Notes: generated by a model from the letters alone, not told the origin. 64,000 nucleotides of DNA from DASRJG01 sp964647625 (GCA_964647625.1 CAZYHZ010000020.1:1-64000); one strand, 5' to 3'; numbered from the stretch's first letter, positions 8,748 to 18,081 are shown. Numbers and translations: made by a program.

Positions 8748-11447
8748 TCATCGCTTCTCCAACTCGCGCATCCAGTTCGACAGGACGACGATCGGCGCAG
8801 CGCCTTCCGAAGCGAGCGTATTGACGACGAACGTCTTTCCGTCGGCGCTCATGTCGAGCGTGGAGTATCCGGGACGGAGCAGCGCGCGAAAGAGCGGCGT
8901 CTCGGGGCCGGGCTCCATCGAGCCGGATGCTAACGGGACGCTCACGATCGTCCCGTCGGAGCGCATGTAGACGAGCTCGCGGTCGCCCGGGCCCCACTGC
9001 GGCAGCACGCCGCCGTGCACGGAGATCTGGACGCGCCGGGGCGAGCCGCCTTCGATCGCACGCGACGCGTCCGGAGTCGCCATCACGAACACGGTCTGCT
9101 CGCTCCCGTTGACCACGCCGTACGCCACCCACCGCCCATCGTGCGAGAACCGGGCGAAGCTCAAGCCACGCGTGCCGGTGTCGAGCCATTGGATCGAGCC
9201 CGATCCGTCCGCGTGCGCGACTCCGATACGGTCGGCGAGCGTCGTGTTCCAATTTCCGGACCCCACGAGAAGCTCGCGACCGTCGGCCGACCAGTCGATC
9301 GGCCAAAGGTCCTGCTTGTCCTTCAGCAGAATCCGCGGCGATCCGCCGTCCGAGTCCATCAGCATGGTCACGTACTCTCCGGGCTCGACTTTCGTCCCGA
9401 CCCGCTTCGTGAACGCGATCCACCGGCCGTCCGGCGAGAACACGGGAACGTCTTCGTCCTCCTCCCCCGTGGTGAGGCGCCGGCTGAGGTTTCGCTCGAT
9501 GTCGTACACGAAGATGTCGCCGCTCGGCGTGAGCTGCGAGGAATAGGCGATCCGCTTGCCGTCGCGCGAGAGCCTCACCGCGAAGTGGTTTCCGCTCTCG
9601 ACGACCTTGCGGAGCAGCCTTCCGCTGCGATCGCGCAGCTGAATCTCGCTGCCCTGCGTGCCTCCCGTCGGCTGGTAGACCAGGACACCTGCCTCCGTCA
9701 GCGACACGTTGGCTTTCCAGGTCGAGGGGTCGAACTGCACGCGATCGGCGGTCGGCCGCGCATCGCCCGTGAATTCCGCCCGGCGCGGATCGAACGGCCT
9801 GGCGACGAGCACGCTGTCCTGCACATAGAAGAGGTAGCCGCCGGCGTATTGCGCGTCGGTCGCGCCCGAGAACAGCTTCCGGTTTTCGTGACCGTCCAGG
9901 GAAGCGACCCAGACTGAATTCTCCGTCCCGCCGACGTTCTCGTGATTGCCGGCAAAGTAGAGGAAACGCTTCCCGTCCGGGAGGAAATGCGGCCAGCGGT
10001 GAGTCGTCTGCTCGGGCTTCGAGAGTGTGGTCAGCGGCTGCGGTGTCCCTCCCATCGCTGGGACCTGCTGGAGCGCGCCCTGGAAATCGGGCGAGAACAC
10101 GATGACCCCGGAAGCGCTCCACGTCCCGCCGCGCCCCCCCGGGGCGGGACACACGGCCATCACCTGTCGGGCGGCGACGTCGACGCGCTTCAGTTTCTGA
10201 TCGGCGAAGAACCCGAGGGAGTGGCCGTCCGCGGACCAAAACGGGTAGGTCGCGTTCTCCGTCCCCGGGATCGAATCGGCCTTCAGTGAAGCGAGCTCCC
10301 GCAGCCAGATGCTCGCGCCGCCGCGATCGTCCACGGCCACGAACGCGATGCGCGTACCGTCGGGCGAGATGACGGGCGGCCCCGCGTTGTCGCCCGCGAA
10401 AAGAAACAGCGCGCCCTCGGGCGCGGGAACGATCGTGCGCGTGACGCGCTCGTCGTGACGGCCGGCCGGCATCAAGAACGCGATCGCGGCTGCCGTCGCG
10501 ATCACCCCGGCCGCCGCCCACCCGGCCCACGCGAGGCGAGCCACCGCGGGGCGTCGCGTCACGACGGTAGCGGGCGCGCTCGCGACTGAGCCTCCGTCGC
10601 CTATCCATCGAAGCTGAAGACGTACGTCGTGCGCGGTCTGAATCCGCTCGTCCGGATCCTTGGCCAGGCACATGCGGATCAGGTGGTCGAGCGCGGGCGG
10701 TGTCGTGGGAGCCAGCTCGGCGATCGGCCGGGGCGTGTCGCGCATGATCGCGGAGATCAAGCTGGCTTGAGTTCCGCCGTCGAACGCGCGCTTGCCCGTC
10801 GCCATTTCGTAGAGAACGCAGCCGAGCGCCCACAGATCCGCACGGGCATCGGATTCACGTCCCTCGAGCTGCTCCGGCGCCATGTATTGAAACGTCCCGA
10901 GGATCGTCCCCTCCGCCGTCAGCGGCGCAGCCACCGTCGGCGAACTGGTCTGATCGGTCGAAGGCCCCAATCCCGAAGCGGTCGCCAACCCGAAGTCCAT
11001 CAGCTTGGCTCCGGATTTGGTGAGCATGACGTTGCCAGGTTTCAAGTCACGGTGCGACACACCCGCCCGGTGCGCGCGGTCGAGCGCGTCGGCGATCTGC
11101 GCTCCGAACTTCACGACGTCGGCGAGCGGCAGCGGCCCTTTCGCGAGCCGCTGCCCGAGCGTTTCGCCTTCGATCAGCTCCATGACGAGATAGTCGGTCT
11201 CCCCTTGCCGTCCTACGTCGTGGAGCGTGCAGATGTGCGGGTGATTGAGCGATGAGACGGTCCTCGCCTCGCGCTCGAACCGGGCGCGGATCTCGGCGCT
11301 CGCGGAGAGATGTTGCGGCAGGACCTTGACGGCGACGTCGCGTCCGAGCCGCGTGTCCCTTGCGCGATACACCTCGCCCATGCCGCCGGCGCCGAGGGGC
11401 GCGACGATCTCGTACGGGCCGAGGTGGGTTCCGGGATTCAGCGGCAC
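8748..11447 (-). CDS. PknB-type Ser/Thr protein kinase with C-terminal propeller (second copy)
   Basis: 899 aa from a GTG start. Kinase domain about residues 10-270: LGAGGMGEVYRARDTRL, VAVKVLP, SHRDLKPGNVML, DFG in LMDFGLATA, APEQLEGRESDARAD. A membrane helix follows at about 308-330 (LAWAGWAAAGVIATAAAIAFL). The exterior propeller has TolB/PD40-like repeats (ISPDGTRIAFVAVDDRGGAS, FSPDGRWIAFTKRV, WGPGDRELVYMRSDG). The N-terminal kinase lobe closely resembles that of the gene at 2213, in inverted orientation 9 kb away, indicating paralogy. The ligand is unknown. It is divergent from the epimerase gene. Confidence 0.94.
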   Translation of the reverse strand: MPLNPGTHLGPYEIVAPLGAGGMGEVYRARDTRLGRDVAVKVLPQHLSASAEIRARFEREARTVSSLNHPHICTLHDVGRQGETDYLVMELIEGETLGQRLAKGPLPLADVVKFGAQIADALDRAHRAGVSHRDLKPGNVMLTKSGAKLMDFGLATASGLGPSTDQTSSPTVAAPLTAEGTILGTFQYMAPEQLEGRESDARADLWALGCVLYEMATGKRAFDGGTQASLISAIMRDTPRPIAELAPTTPPALDHLIRMCLAKDPDERIQTAHDVRLQLRWIGDGGSVASAPATVVTRRPAVARLAWAGWAAAGVIATAAAIAFLMPAGRHDERVTRTIVPAPEGALFLFAGDNAGPPVISPDGTRIAFVAVDDRGGASIWLRELASLKADSIPGTENATYPFWSADGHSLGFFADQKLKRVDVAARQVMAVCPAPGGRGGTWSASGVIVFSPDFQGALQQVPAMGGTPQPLTTLSKPEQTTHRWPHFLPDGKRFLYFAGNHENVGGTENSVWVASLDGHENRKLFSGATDAQYAGGYLFYVQDSVLVARPFDPRRAEFTGDARPTADRVQFDPSTWKANVSLTEAGVLVYQPTGGTQGSEIQLRDRSGRLLRKVVESGNHFAVRLSRDGKRIAYSSQLTPSGDIFVYDIERNLSRRLTTGEEDEDVPVFSPDGRWIAFTKRVGTKVEPGEYVTMLMDSDGGSPRILLKDKQDLWPIDWSADGRELLVGSGNWNTTLADRIGVAHADGSGSIQWLDTGTRGLSFARFSHDGRWVAYGVVNGSEQTVFVMATPDASRAIEGGSPRRVQISVHGGVLPQWGPGDRELVYMRSDGTIVSVPLASGSMEPGPETPLFRALLRPGYSTLDMSADGKTFVVNTLASEGAAPIVVLSNWMRELEKR

Positions 11448-11555
11448 CCGCGGACTCTAGCGCATTTCTCGTCTGGCGCCGCGCTGCCTGACGCCACGCG
11501 GCGCCTAATCCAAACGGCGGCGCATCCGTATAAGGCCACGTCGTTGGAGGCATCC

Positions 11556-12851
11556 ATGTCCCCTACCCGGCGCGAATTCCTCGGTCAATCGCTGATCGCC
11601 GCCGGCGCTGCGCTCGCCGGCGCCTCGTTGTCCGTCTCGTGCCACAAGGAAGCGAAGGAGACGGCTCACGTGTCGACTCGAAAGAAACGCATCCTCATTC
11701 TCGGCGGCACGGGGTTCCTCGGTCCGAAGACGGTCGAGGTCGCCCTCGACCGCGGTCACGATGTGACGATCTTCAATCGGGGCAAGCGCGAGAAATTCCT
11801 CCCGTTCCCCTACAAGAACGTCGAGCATCTCTACGGCAATCGCGACCCGCTGCTGCCCGCCGACGACGAGAAGGGGCCGGACGGGAAGCTGCTGCACCCG
11901 GACGCGACGCCGAAAGGGCTCGAGCAGCTCCGGGGCAAGTCGTGGGACGCGGTGATCGACAACTCCGGCTTCTACCCGCGCATGGTGAAAGCCTCCGGCG
12001 AGCTGCTGGCGCCGAGCTCCAAGCAGTACATCTTCATCTCGAGCGTCTCGGCGTACGCGAGCAACAAAGCGGTGGGCGCGGACGAAACGGCGTCGCTCGC
12101 GACCATCGCCGATCCGACCGTCGAGTCGATGGGCGCCAATTACGAGAACTACGGAGCGCTGAAGGCGCTCTGCGAGAACGCGGCCGAGACCGCGTTTCCC
12201 AGCCGGGCTGCCGTCGTGCGCCCGGGGTACATCGTCGGGCCGGGCGACCCGACGGACCGGTTCACCTACTGGCCGGTGCGCGCATCCCGCGGCGGCGAGG
12301 TGTTGGCCCCCGGATCGCCGGACGATCCGGTTTCGTGGATCGACGTCCGCGACCTCGCCGCGTTCCTCGTCAGGCTCGTGGAAGATGGCACCGCAGGAAC
12401 GTTCAATGCGGTCGGTCCCGAACGCACGGCGAAGTGGGGCGAGGTGATCGAGGCGTGCCTCGCTCCGACGAAAGGCGGGGCAACGGCGATGTGGATACCC
12501 GCCGACTGGCTCGAAAAGAACGGCCAGGGCGGCGAGGACGGCTTCCCGATCTGGGTCCCTCCGATCGGCGATCTCGCCGGCTTCCACACGTGGAGCAACG
12601 CGCGCGCGTTGAAAGCCGGCATCACCTTCCGCCCGGTTTCCGACACCGTCGCCGCCACGCTCGCGTGGTTCCCGGGCGAGGTCGAGCGGCGCGTGAAGGT
12701 CACGAAGGAGTTGCAGGACGCGGCCAAGGCGAAGGGCGACGAGCCTCCGAAGCTGCCGGATCCGACGAAGCTCAAGGCCGGCCCGACGCCGGAGCGAGAG
12801 GCCGAGCTGCTGGCGAAGTGGAAGGCGGAGCGGCCGCAGCCGGTGTCGTGA
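11556..12851 (+). CDS. Tat-signal NAD-dependent epimerase/dehydratase family protein
   Basis: 431 aa, ATG at 11556 with GGAGG six bases upstream. The N-terminus carries a twin-arginine motif (TRREFLGQSLI) and a hydrophobic segment (AAGAALAGASL), so export of a folded protein is expected. A cysteine at residue 27-28 could be a lipid site but the lipobox is imperfect. The mature part is a short-chain dehydrogenase/epimerase fold: Rossmann loop ILILGGTGFLG, cofactor-proximal TIFNRGKR, serine strand FISSVSAYAS, and YxxxK as NYGALKALCE. The substrate cannot be told from the sequence. The C-terminal 40 residues are Lys/Pro-rich. An exported nucleotide-cofactor enzyme is unusual but recurrent in this family. 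Confidence 0.88.
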   Translation: MSPTRREFLGQSLIAAGAALAGASLSVSCHKEAKETAHVSTRKKRILILGGTGFLGPKTVEVALDRGHDVTIFNRGKREKFLPFPYKNVEHLYGNRDPLLPADDEKGPDGKLLHPDATPKGLEQLRGKSWDAVIDNSGFYPRMVKASGELLAPSSKQYIFISSVSAYASNKAVGADETASLATIADPTVESMGANYENYGALKALCENAAETAFPSRAAVVRPGYIVGPGDPTDRFTYWPVRASRGGEVLAPGSPDDPVSWIDVRDLAAFLVRLVEDGTAGTFNAVGPERTAKWGEVIEACLAPTKGGATAMWIPADWLEKNGQGGEDGFPIWVPPIGDLAGFHTWSNARALKAGITFRPVSDTVAATLAWFPGEVERRVKVTKELQDAAKAKGDEPPKLPDPTKLKAGPTPEREAELLAKWKAERPQPVS

Positions 12852-12939
12852 GTTGGGCGTGACCGCGACCTGCTTGGCACCCGGCGGACCCCGCGGTACA
12901 TTCAAGGCAGTCCCGCGCACCATGGGGGAGGGTCGGCTC

Positions 12940-14712
12940 ATGTCGAAACCACACGTTCGCAGCGTCGTGTTCCTCGCAGTGTGGATGGCCGTCGCGTTCC
13001 TCGCCGCCTCCCAAGCTCAGGATGGCGTCACCGTTCGGGTGGCGAAGACTGCGACGCCGGGAAGCGTCTCCCTCACCTGGACGGGCGGCGAGCCGACCTT
13101 CCAGGTCTACCGCTCCACCGACAAGACCAATGTCGTCGCCCCGGCGAACAAGCTCGGAGATACCCAGGACCGCACCTGGGCTGATGCGCCGCCGGTGGCG
13201 ACCGTGCAGTTCTACTTGATCACGAGCCCGTGCGTGATCACGGGCCCTGAGGTGTGCGACGGGATCGACAATGACTGCGACGGCACGGTGGACGGTCCCG
13301 GCAGCGAGACCTCCTGTTCCCTGCCCAACGCCGACCCCGTGTGCGTGTCCGGCGCCTGCGCGATCGCCTCGTGTCACCAGTACTACGGCGATTGCAATAC
13401 CAGCCCCGGCGATGGTTGCGAGACGAACTTGACGGCCACCGGAAACTGCGGAGCCTGCGGGAACAACTGCGACGACGGAAACAGCTGCAACGGCTCCGAG
13501 ACGTGCGTCGTGACGACGGCGCCGACGTGCCAGCCCGGGGCGGCGAACGCTCCCGCGTGCACAGCCTGCGCCACAGGGTTCTGTAACGCGAGCGGGCAGT
13601 GCTTGGCGTCCACGTGCGGCGACGGTTGCATCGACGCGGCGAGCGGCGAGCAGTGCGACGACGGCAATCACTACAACCTCGACGGCTGCGACTCGGCCTG
13701 CAAGTACGAGATGATCACGCGCATGACGTCGCTGGCCCTTCAGACCACTGCGGCGCCTGCGGCGTTGTCCTGCACGCCTGCCACGAACGGACTCGGGGCT
13801 CACGCGTTCACCGCCACGGCCGTCGGTCAGTTCAACCCGCAGTTCCAGACCGACATCGACAACGGCGCGACGAACATCCTCACCCAGCTGTACGGCCTCG
13901 ACGATCTCACCGGAGTCGCAGACCCGAACGGCCTCACCATCGGCGTCCTCTCCAGCGCGCTCGACCCGGCGAAAGGCGCCTGGCCCGGGAATAGCCCCAT
14001 CGACTGGTGGTTCCTCACCGACCCCACCAGCGTGAACACGACGGGCCTGGCGAACAGCATCCTCGGCAACGGCGCCCTCGCCGCTCGCGCGCTCACCGCC
14101 GGTCCGGGGGACATGAGCCTGTCGGGGGTACTCGGCGGCGTGCTCCGCATGCGCGGCTCGCGCATCGCAGCGACCCTCAACGGCAACCCCGCGCCCAACG
14201 TGCCCGCGCCGCCGCCCGCTCAGCTGGCCGCCGGCCTGACGGTGTTCCAGACCTTAACGGCCAGCGGTACCGGCCAGGGCCTGTGCGGCAACATCACGGT
14301 CGAGTCGCTCTCACAGGTCCCGATCTCCCAGAGCCTGTCGCAGGGCGGCGCCAACGCCTGTGGGGCCTGCGCCGGATCGCACGCATACACCTACTGCGGA
14401 GCCGGCCAGCCCGTCGGTCCCAACTGCAACTCGCTGCTCGACTTGCTCGTCGGCGGCTGCAAGGTCGTCGGCTGCTTCGTCACGGTGATCAACCCGACAC
14501 AGCCGGACGTGGCGGGCACGGACGGCGACATCGACACACTCACCCTGGGCGCCGGGAACAAAGTGACAGTGGTGCAGACGCTCGGCAACGACGACGGCTA
14601 CTCGTCCTACTGGAAGTGGAACGCCAACCGCGCCCACCTCACGGGGGAGACGTGCAACGCCACGAGCGATTGCCAGGCGGGCAAGACCTGCACGGCCGGC
14701 ACCTGTCAGTGA
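12940..14712 (+). CDS. Secreted Cys-rich protein with MopE-like and Myxococcus-type disulfide motifs
   Basis: 590 aa from the ATG at 12940, with GGGGGAG nine bases upstream. The signal peptide ends near ASQAQ. Residues about 25-90 form a short Ig/FN3-like module (SLTWTGGEPTFQVYRST) that recurs in the product of 46694-47275. A MopE-type acidic metal-binding motif follows (CDGIDNDCDGTVDG), then cysteine-rich segments and a Myxococcus disulfide repeat (CGDGCIDAASGEQCDDGN). A large unrecognised central domain comes next. The end is another paired-Cys motif (CNATSDCQAGKTCTAGTCQ). Likely a secreted or cell-surface calcium/metal-binding protein of unknown role. It is convergent with the flavoprotein gene. 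Confidence 0.85.
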   Translation: MSKPHVRSVVFLAVWMAVAFLAASQAQDGVTVRVAKTATPGSVSLTWTGGEPTFQVYRSTDKTNVVAPANKLGDTQDRTWADAPPVATVQFYLITSPCVITGPEVCDGIDNDCDGTVDGPGSETSCSLPNADPVCVSGACAIASCHQYYGDCNTSPGDGCETNLTATGNCGACGNNCDDGNSCNGSETCVVTTAPTCQPGAANAPACTACATGFCNASGQCLASTCGDGCIDAASGEQCDDGNHYNLDGCDSACKYEMITRMTSLALQTTAAPAALSCTPATNGLGAHAFTATAVGQFNPQFQTDIDNGATNILTQLYGLDDLTGVADPNGLTIGVLSSALDPAKGAWPGNSPIDWWFLTDPTSVNTTGLANSILGNGALAARALTAGPGDMSLSGVLGGVLRMRGSRIAATLNGNPAPNVPAPPPAQLAAGLTVFQTLTASGTGQGLCGNITVESLSQVPISQSLSQGGANACGACAGSHAYTYCGAGQPVGPNCNSLLDLLVGGCKVVGCFVTVINPTQPDVAGTDGDIDTLTLGAGNKVTVVQTLGNDDGYSSYWKWNANRAHLTGETCNATSDCQAGKTCTAGTCQ

Positions 14713-14721
14713 CACGCGCCC

Positions 14722-16392
14722 TTACGCGTGGCCTTGGCCTGCTTCTCTCAGGTATTGGTGCACGAACGCGATGGCCATGCTCCCCTCGCCCACGGCGGCT
14801 GCGACCCGCTTCACCGGACTGAATCGCACGTCGCCGCAAGCAAAGACGCCCGGGACGCTCGTCTCGAGCAGGTAGGGGTCCCGTTCGAGCGGCCACCGTC
14901 CCGCGGCCAGCACGTTGGAGCCGGTGAGCACGTAGCCCTTGGTGTCGAGTGCGATTTCGGGTGGGAGCCACGCGGTCTCCGCATCCGCGCCTATGAAGAT
15001 GAACAGCCCGCCCGACGCGAGCCGGGTCGTCTCGCCGGTCGCGGCGCCGCGGACGTCGATCGCCTCGAGAGAGGTGTCGCCGTGCGCGGCGCTCACCTCG
15101 GTCCGATACAGCATGCGGATGTTCGCCCGGGTGGCGAGCTGGTCCACGAGATATCGCGACATGCTCTTCGCGAGCGAGTCTCCCCGGTAGATGATGGTCA
15201 CGCTCCGCGCATGGGACGAAAAGAAGAGCGCCGCCTGGCCCGCCGAGTTTCCCGCACCGATGATCTGGACGTCCAGGCCGTGGGTGTTCGCGGCTTCGCT
15301 GCGTGCTGCGCCGTAGAAGATCCCTTTGCCGACGAGGCGGTCGAACCCGGGGAGCGCGAGCTGTCGCCAGGAGACCCCGCAGGCGAGGATGATCGTCCGT
15401 GCCCGCAGGACGTCGCCGCCATCGAGGTAGGTTTGACGCGTCGCCACGTCGATCCGCGTGATCGATCGTGTGACGAGGATCTCGGCGCCGAGCCTGCGCG
15501 CCTGCTGGAGCGCCCGGCTCGACAGCTCGTCGCCCGACACGCCTGAGGGGAAGCCGAGGTAGTTCTCGATCCGGGAGGACGTGCCCGCCTGTCCGCCCGG
15601 CGCCTCGCGCTCGACCACGATCGTTCGGAGTCCTTCGGACGCGCCGTACACGGCGGCTGCCAGTCCGGCGGGCCCCGCTCCGACGATCACCGTGTCGTAC
15701 TCCGCGGCCGCCGGTTCGGTCGCGATGTCGAGGAGCTCGGCCAGCCGGCGCAGCTGCGGCCGCACCACGGTCTTGCCATTCACGATTCGGACGGCCGGAT
15801 AGTCTCCGTCGGCCGGAAGCTGACCCTCCCACTGCTCCGCGTCCGCGGGCACGTCCGGCTGGAGCCATCGGGACGGGATCTGGTTCCGGTCGAGGAAGTG
15901 CCTCACCTTGGCGCAGGAGGCGTCCCACCGATGACCGAGGACGATCGCCCGGAACGGAGCGGTTTGCGACACGATGGCCTGGAGCCCTCTGGGCCCGGCG
16001 ATTCGGTGGCTCGCCAGGAGGCCGACTTGCTTCCCGAGCTCGGGGGCGATCGCAGCGAGGGCGTGGTAGTCGTGCGGCTCGATCCGAAAGATACGCGATG
16101 GCTCCGCCGCCCGAAACCCGGCGGGGTGCGGCATGCCGAGCGCTATCGAAACCTCTCCAAAGACGTCGCCGGGCCGCCGCTCGCCGATCACGCGCGCAAC
16201 ACCGTCGACGAGCCTGACCGCCTCGATCCGACCCTCGAGCACGCCGAACAGCGCCCGCTCGCCCCCCTCGTGCACCGCGAACTCGCCGGAGCTTAGCGAG
16301 ATGTCGGCCGCAACACGACAGAGCCGTACGCGGTCGGCCGGATCGAGACAAGCGAACACCTTGAACTGCTCGATCTCCTCTACTGTCGCCAT
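14722..16392 (-). CDS. cNMP-binding domain / glutaredoxin-like / thioredoxin-reductase-like flavoprotein lacking CxxC
   Basis: 556 aa from the ATG at 16392. Residues about 5-115 are a cyclic-nucleotide-binding fold (ERRPGDVFGEVSIALGMPHPA). About 140-215 is a thioredoxin/glutaredoxin-like module (RAIVLGHRWDASCAKVRHFL, DYPAVRIVNGKTVVRP). From about 230 comes a two-dinucleotide-fold flavoprotein: FAD site VIVGAGPAGLAAAVYGA, NADPH site IIGAGNSAGQAALFFSSHA, and GVFACGDVR. In true thioredoxin reductases the redox CxxC lies where this protein reads KGIFYGAARSEA, so the disulfide centre is missing. It belongs to the widespread group often annotated as thioredoxin reductase but of unproven substrate. 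Cyclic nucleotide control is inferred only from the domain. Confidence 0.9.
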   Translation of the reverse strand: MATVEEIEQFKVFACLDPADRVRLCRVAADISLSSGEFAVHEGGERALFGVLEGRIEAVRLVDGVARVIGERRPGDVFGEVSIALGMPHPAGFRAAEPSRIFRIEPHDYHALAAIAPELGKQVGLLASHRIAGPRGLQAIVSQTAPFRAIVLGHRWDASCAKVRHFLDRNQIPSRWLQPDVPADAEQWEGQLPADGDYPAVRIVNGKTVVRPQLRRLAELLDIATEPAAAEYDTVIVGAGPAGLAAAVYGASEGLRTIVVEREAPGGQAGTSSRIENYLGFPSGVSGDELSSRALQQARRLGAEILVTRSITRIDVATRQTYLDGGDVLRARTIILACGVSWRQLALPGFDRLVGKGIFYGAARSEAANTHGLDVQIIGAGNSAGQAALFFSSHARSVTIIYRGDSLAKSMSRYLVDQLATRANIRMLYRTEVSAAHGDTSLEAIDVRGAATGETTRLASGGLFIFIGADAETAWLPPEIALDTKGYVLTGSNVLAAGRWPLERDPYLLETSVPGVFACGDVRFSPVKRVAAAVGEGSMAIAFVHQYLREAGQGHA

Positions 16393-16471
16393 GGGAACCC
16401 CGGCCAATCATAGCTCGGGAGCGCCTCCACGAGCCGCTGGTCGCCAGAGCTCTCCGCTCGAGCGGCGCGAC

Positions 16472-16801
16472 TTAGAAGCCACGGATGTTGAGGGCGGCCC
16501 GGCGCTGACCAGCCTCGCGGCGGATCATGCTCGGGGTTGCTCTCTCTTCGAATCGGACCAGCTGTCCCAATTCCACGGCGGTTCCATCCGGCCGGATGAT
16601 CGGAAGCCTCTTGAGGTTCTCGGGGCTCACGCGCCCGTCGTTTGGAAAGCGGAGCACGCGCTCGATGCGCTGGGGACCATCGACACTCCGACCATGCTCC
16701 AGCCCTTGAAGCGCCGCCCTCAGGGTTTCGACCACCTCTCGCCGTGGCACGTCCATCCGCCGAAGCGCATCGTTATCGGGAACGATGCGCCACCGCGGCA
16801 A
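16472..16801 (-). pseudogene. Relic of a CusA/CzcA-type heavy-metal RND efflux pump
   Basis: A 109-codon frame beginning at TTG 16801 and ending TAA at 16472. It aligns by eye with an internal porter-domain segment of CusA/CzcA pumps (proteins of about 1,040 aa): VPRREVVETLRAALQG, VDGPQRIERVLRFPNDGR, LPIIRPDGTAVELGQLVRFE, PSMIRREAGQRRAALNIRGF, corresponding to the family pattern VVET..GG..VTRTVEGRERYPV..RYP, ..PVPLGQLA, ..P.MI..E.....VYVDVRG. No membrane helices remain. Roughly 90% of the pump is absent, so I call it a decayed fragment. It sits 33 bases downstream of the cupredoxin gene, the arrangement of metal-efflux operons. Confidence 0.72.
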
Positions 16802-16834
16802 AGACCCCCCCGCCGTCGAGCGCCACGCGCTCCG

Positions 16835-17194
16835 CTATTGGACGACAATCACGCCCTTGTACATGTTCATCCCGCACGCGTATCCAAGCTCTCCCGCCTT
16901 GGAAAACTTCACCGTGACGGGCACGACCTCGTTGAGCGGGAGCTTTTTTTCCACCGTGTCGTTGTCGTTGACGTGAAGGACGACCTCCGTCGCACACGTC
17001 TGGTCGGTGGTCCGCTTGAATGCGAGGGTCACCTCTTCGTTCTTCTTCACGCTGACCTTGGTAGGCGAGAACCCGGATTCGGTCACCGAGATCTCGACGG
17101 TCCTCGGTGACGGCTTCTTCGCGTCGGCGGCGAGCGCCGCCGTGAATCCGAGGGCGACAACCAATGGAATGCTCATGAGGCTCTTCGTGCTCAT
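16835..17194 (-). CDS. Periplasmic cupredoxin-like protein
   Basis: 119 aa, ATG at 17194 with GGAGG eight bases upstream. Signal peptide (MSTKSLMSIPLVVALGFTAALAA). The rest is a small beta-barrel of the cupredoxin_1 type: VEISVTESGFSPTKVSVKKN, then VTLAFKRTTDQTCATEVV, LPLNEVVPVTVKFSKAG, and the metal loop YACGMNMYKGVIVV. The TCATE and CGMNM elements are those seen in cupredoxins encoded beside copper/silver efflux systems. Copper binding through Cys/Met/His is inferred from the family. The next gene downstream is a fragment of a CusA-type pump, which supports a former or partial metal-handling operon. Confidence 0.85.
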   Translation of the reverse strand: MSTKSLMSIPLVVALGFTAALAADAKKPSPRTVEISVTESGFSPTKVSVKKNEEVTLAFKRTTDQTCATEVVLHVNDNDTVEKKLPLNEVVPVTVKFSKAGELGYACGMNMYKGVIVVQ

Positions 17195-17281
17195 CCTTCC
17201 GTCCTCCATCTCAATCGCCGATCAGTTTACCCCCGATCAACGCCCCACGAGGCCCCCCGCGCAATTGCTCGATCGTTGTCA

Positions 17282-17324
17282 CAGCACTCCCTTGCGGGAA
17301 GGCGACAACATTTGTTGATTCGTT
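17282..17324 (-). repeat. tRNA-Leu 3'-end derived fragment, third copy (C)
   Basis: Bases 17282-17300 repeat 19 nt exactly (cagcactcccttgcgggaa) found in the tRNA-Leu variable/T-arm region at 27396-27414 and in copy B at 18908-18926. After ten further bases comes tttgttgattcgtt at 17311-17324, matched with one change at 18941-18954 next to copy B. All copies have the same orientation. The T arm and acceptor are lost, so this is a decayed attachment-site-like remnant, not a tRNA gene. It lies 3' of the DUF4097 pair. Confidence 0.65.
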
Positions 17325-17349
17325 CCATGACCATCGTCACACGTGCGTT

Positions 17350-18081
17350 CTAGCCGTGGATCCGCAGGGTGCCGACGACGCGGTCGATCTCGATCTTGCC
17401 GCCGCCGCGACCGAGCACCTCGCGGTGAACCTGCCCGCCATCCCAGGAGCGCTCGATGCCCGCCAGGTCGTTCTGAAATCGGCCGGCCAGACTGCGCACG
17501 ACGAGCGTGGCATTGACGCCCGCCCGAACTCCGAGATCGATGCTGCCCGTGACGGCGCTGACCGTGATGCCGCGATCGCCCAGCGCGGAGACCGTCATGT
17601 CCAACCCTCTGGCGAGCGAGATCAGCTTCGCCTCGCGAAGCTCCATCGCCTCGACGTGGCCGGCGATGCTGTCGAGGTTCACCATGCCGTTCGTCGATCC
17701 GATGCGCACGTGGCCCGCGATGCTCCGCAGGCTGAGATCGGCGTCGTCCGGAACGCTCAACGTGACATGCTCGATGATGTGAACGATCTCGCACCGGTCC
17801 TCGCTGCGGATCCGGAGCGTCGTACCCGTTTGCTCCATCACGACCGCGCCGCATTGGAGATCCTCGTGCGTGGGCGCCTCGCGAAAGACCTCGACCTCGG
17901 CCCGGGTCCCGTGCGTCGTCTTGATCTCGACGGGGCCCGCGATCCGCGAAATCTCGACCGTGGAGCCTGGGGCGAGGTCGAACGTCCGGCGGTCGCGATC
18001 GGTGTCACCCGCGCGGGCGCTCGCGACGCCGATGGACAGGGTCAAGACCGCTCGGAGAATCAGGGATGCCGCACGTTTCAT
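17350..18081 (-). CDS. Secreted DUF4097 (adhesin-like beta-solenoid) protein
   Basis: 243 aa with a signal peptide (MKRAASLILRAVLTLSIGVASARA). The body is a repetitive beta structure of the DUF4097 type: VEISRIAGPVEIKTTHG, LSLRSIAGHVRIGSTNG, MVNLDSIAGHVEAMELREA, and ending GKIEIDRVVGTLRIHG. A conserved cysteine pair (LQCGAVVMEQ, SEDRCEIV) is shared with the neighbour at 18092. The function of DUF4097 proteins is not established. Surface location is inferred from the signal peptide. It starts 10 bases after the stop of its paralogue, so the two are one operon arisen by tandem duplication. Confidence 0.85.
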   Translation of the reverse strand: MKRAASLILRAVLTLSIGVASARAGDTDRDRRTFDLAPGSTVEISRIAGPVEIKTTHGTRAEVEVFREAPTHEDLQCGAVVMEQTGTTLRIRSEDRCEIVHIIEHVTLSVPDDADLSLRSIAGHVRIGSTNGMVNLDSIAGHVEAMELREAKLISLARGLDMTVSALGDRGITVSAVTGSIDLGVRAGVNATLVVRSLAGRFQNDLAGIERSWDGGQVHREVLGRGGGKIEIDRVVGTLRIHG

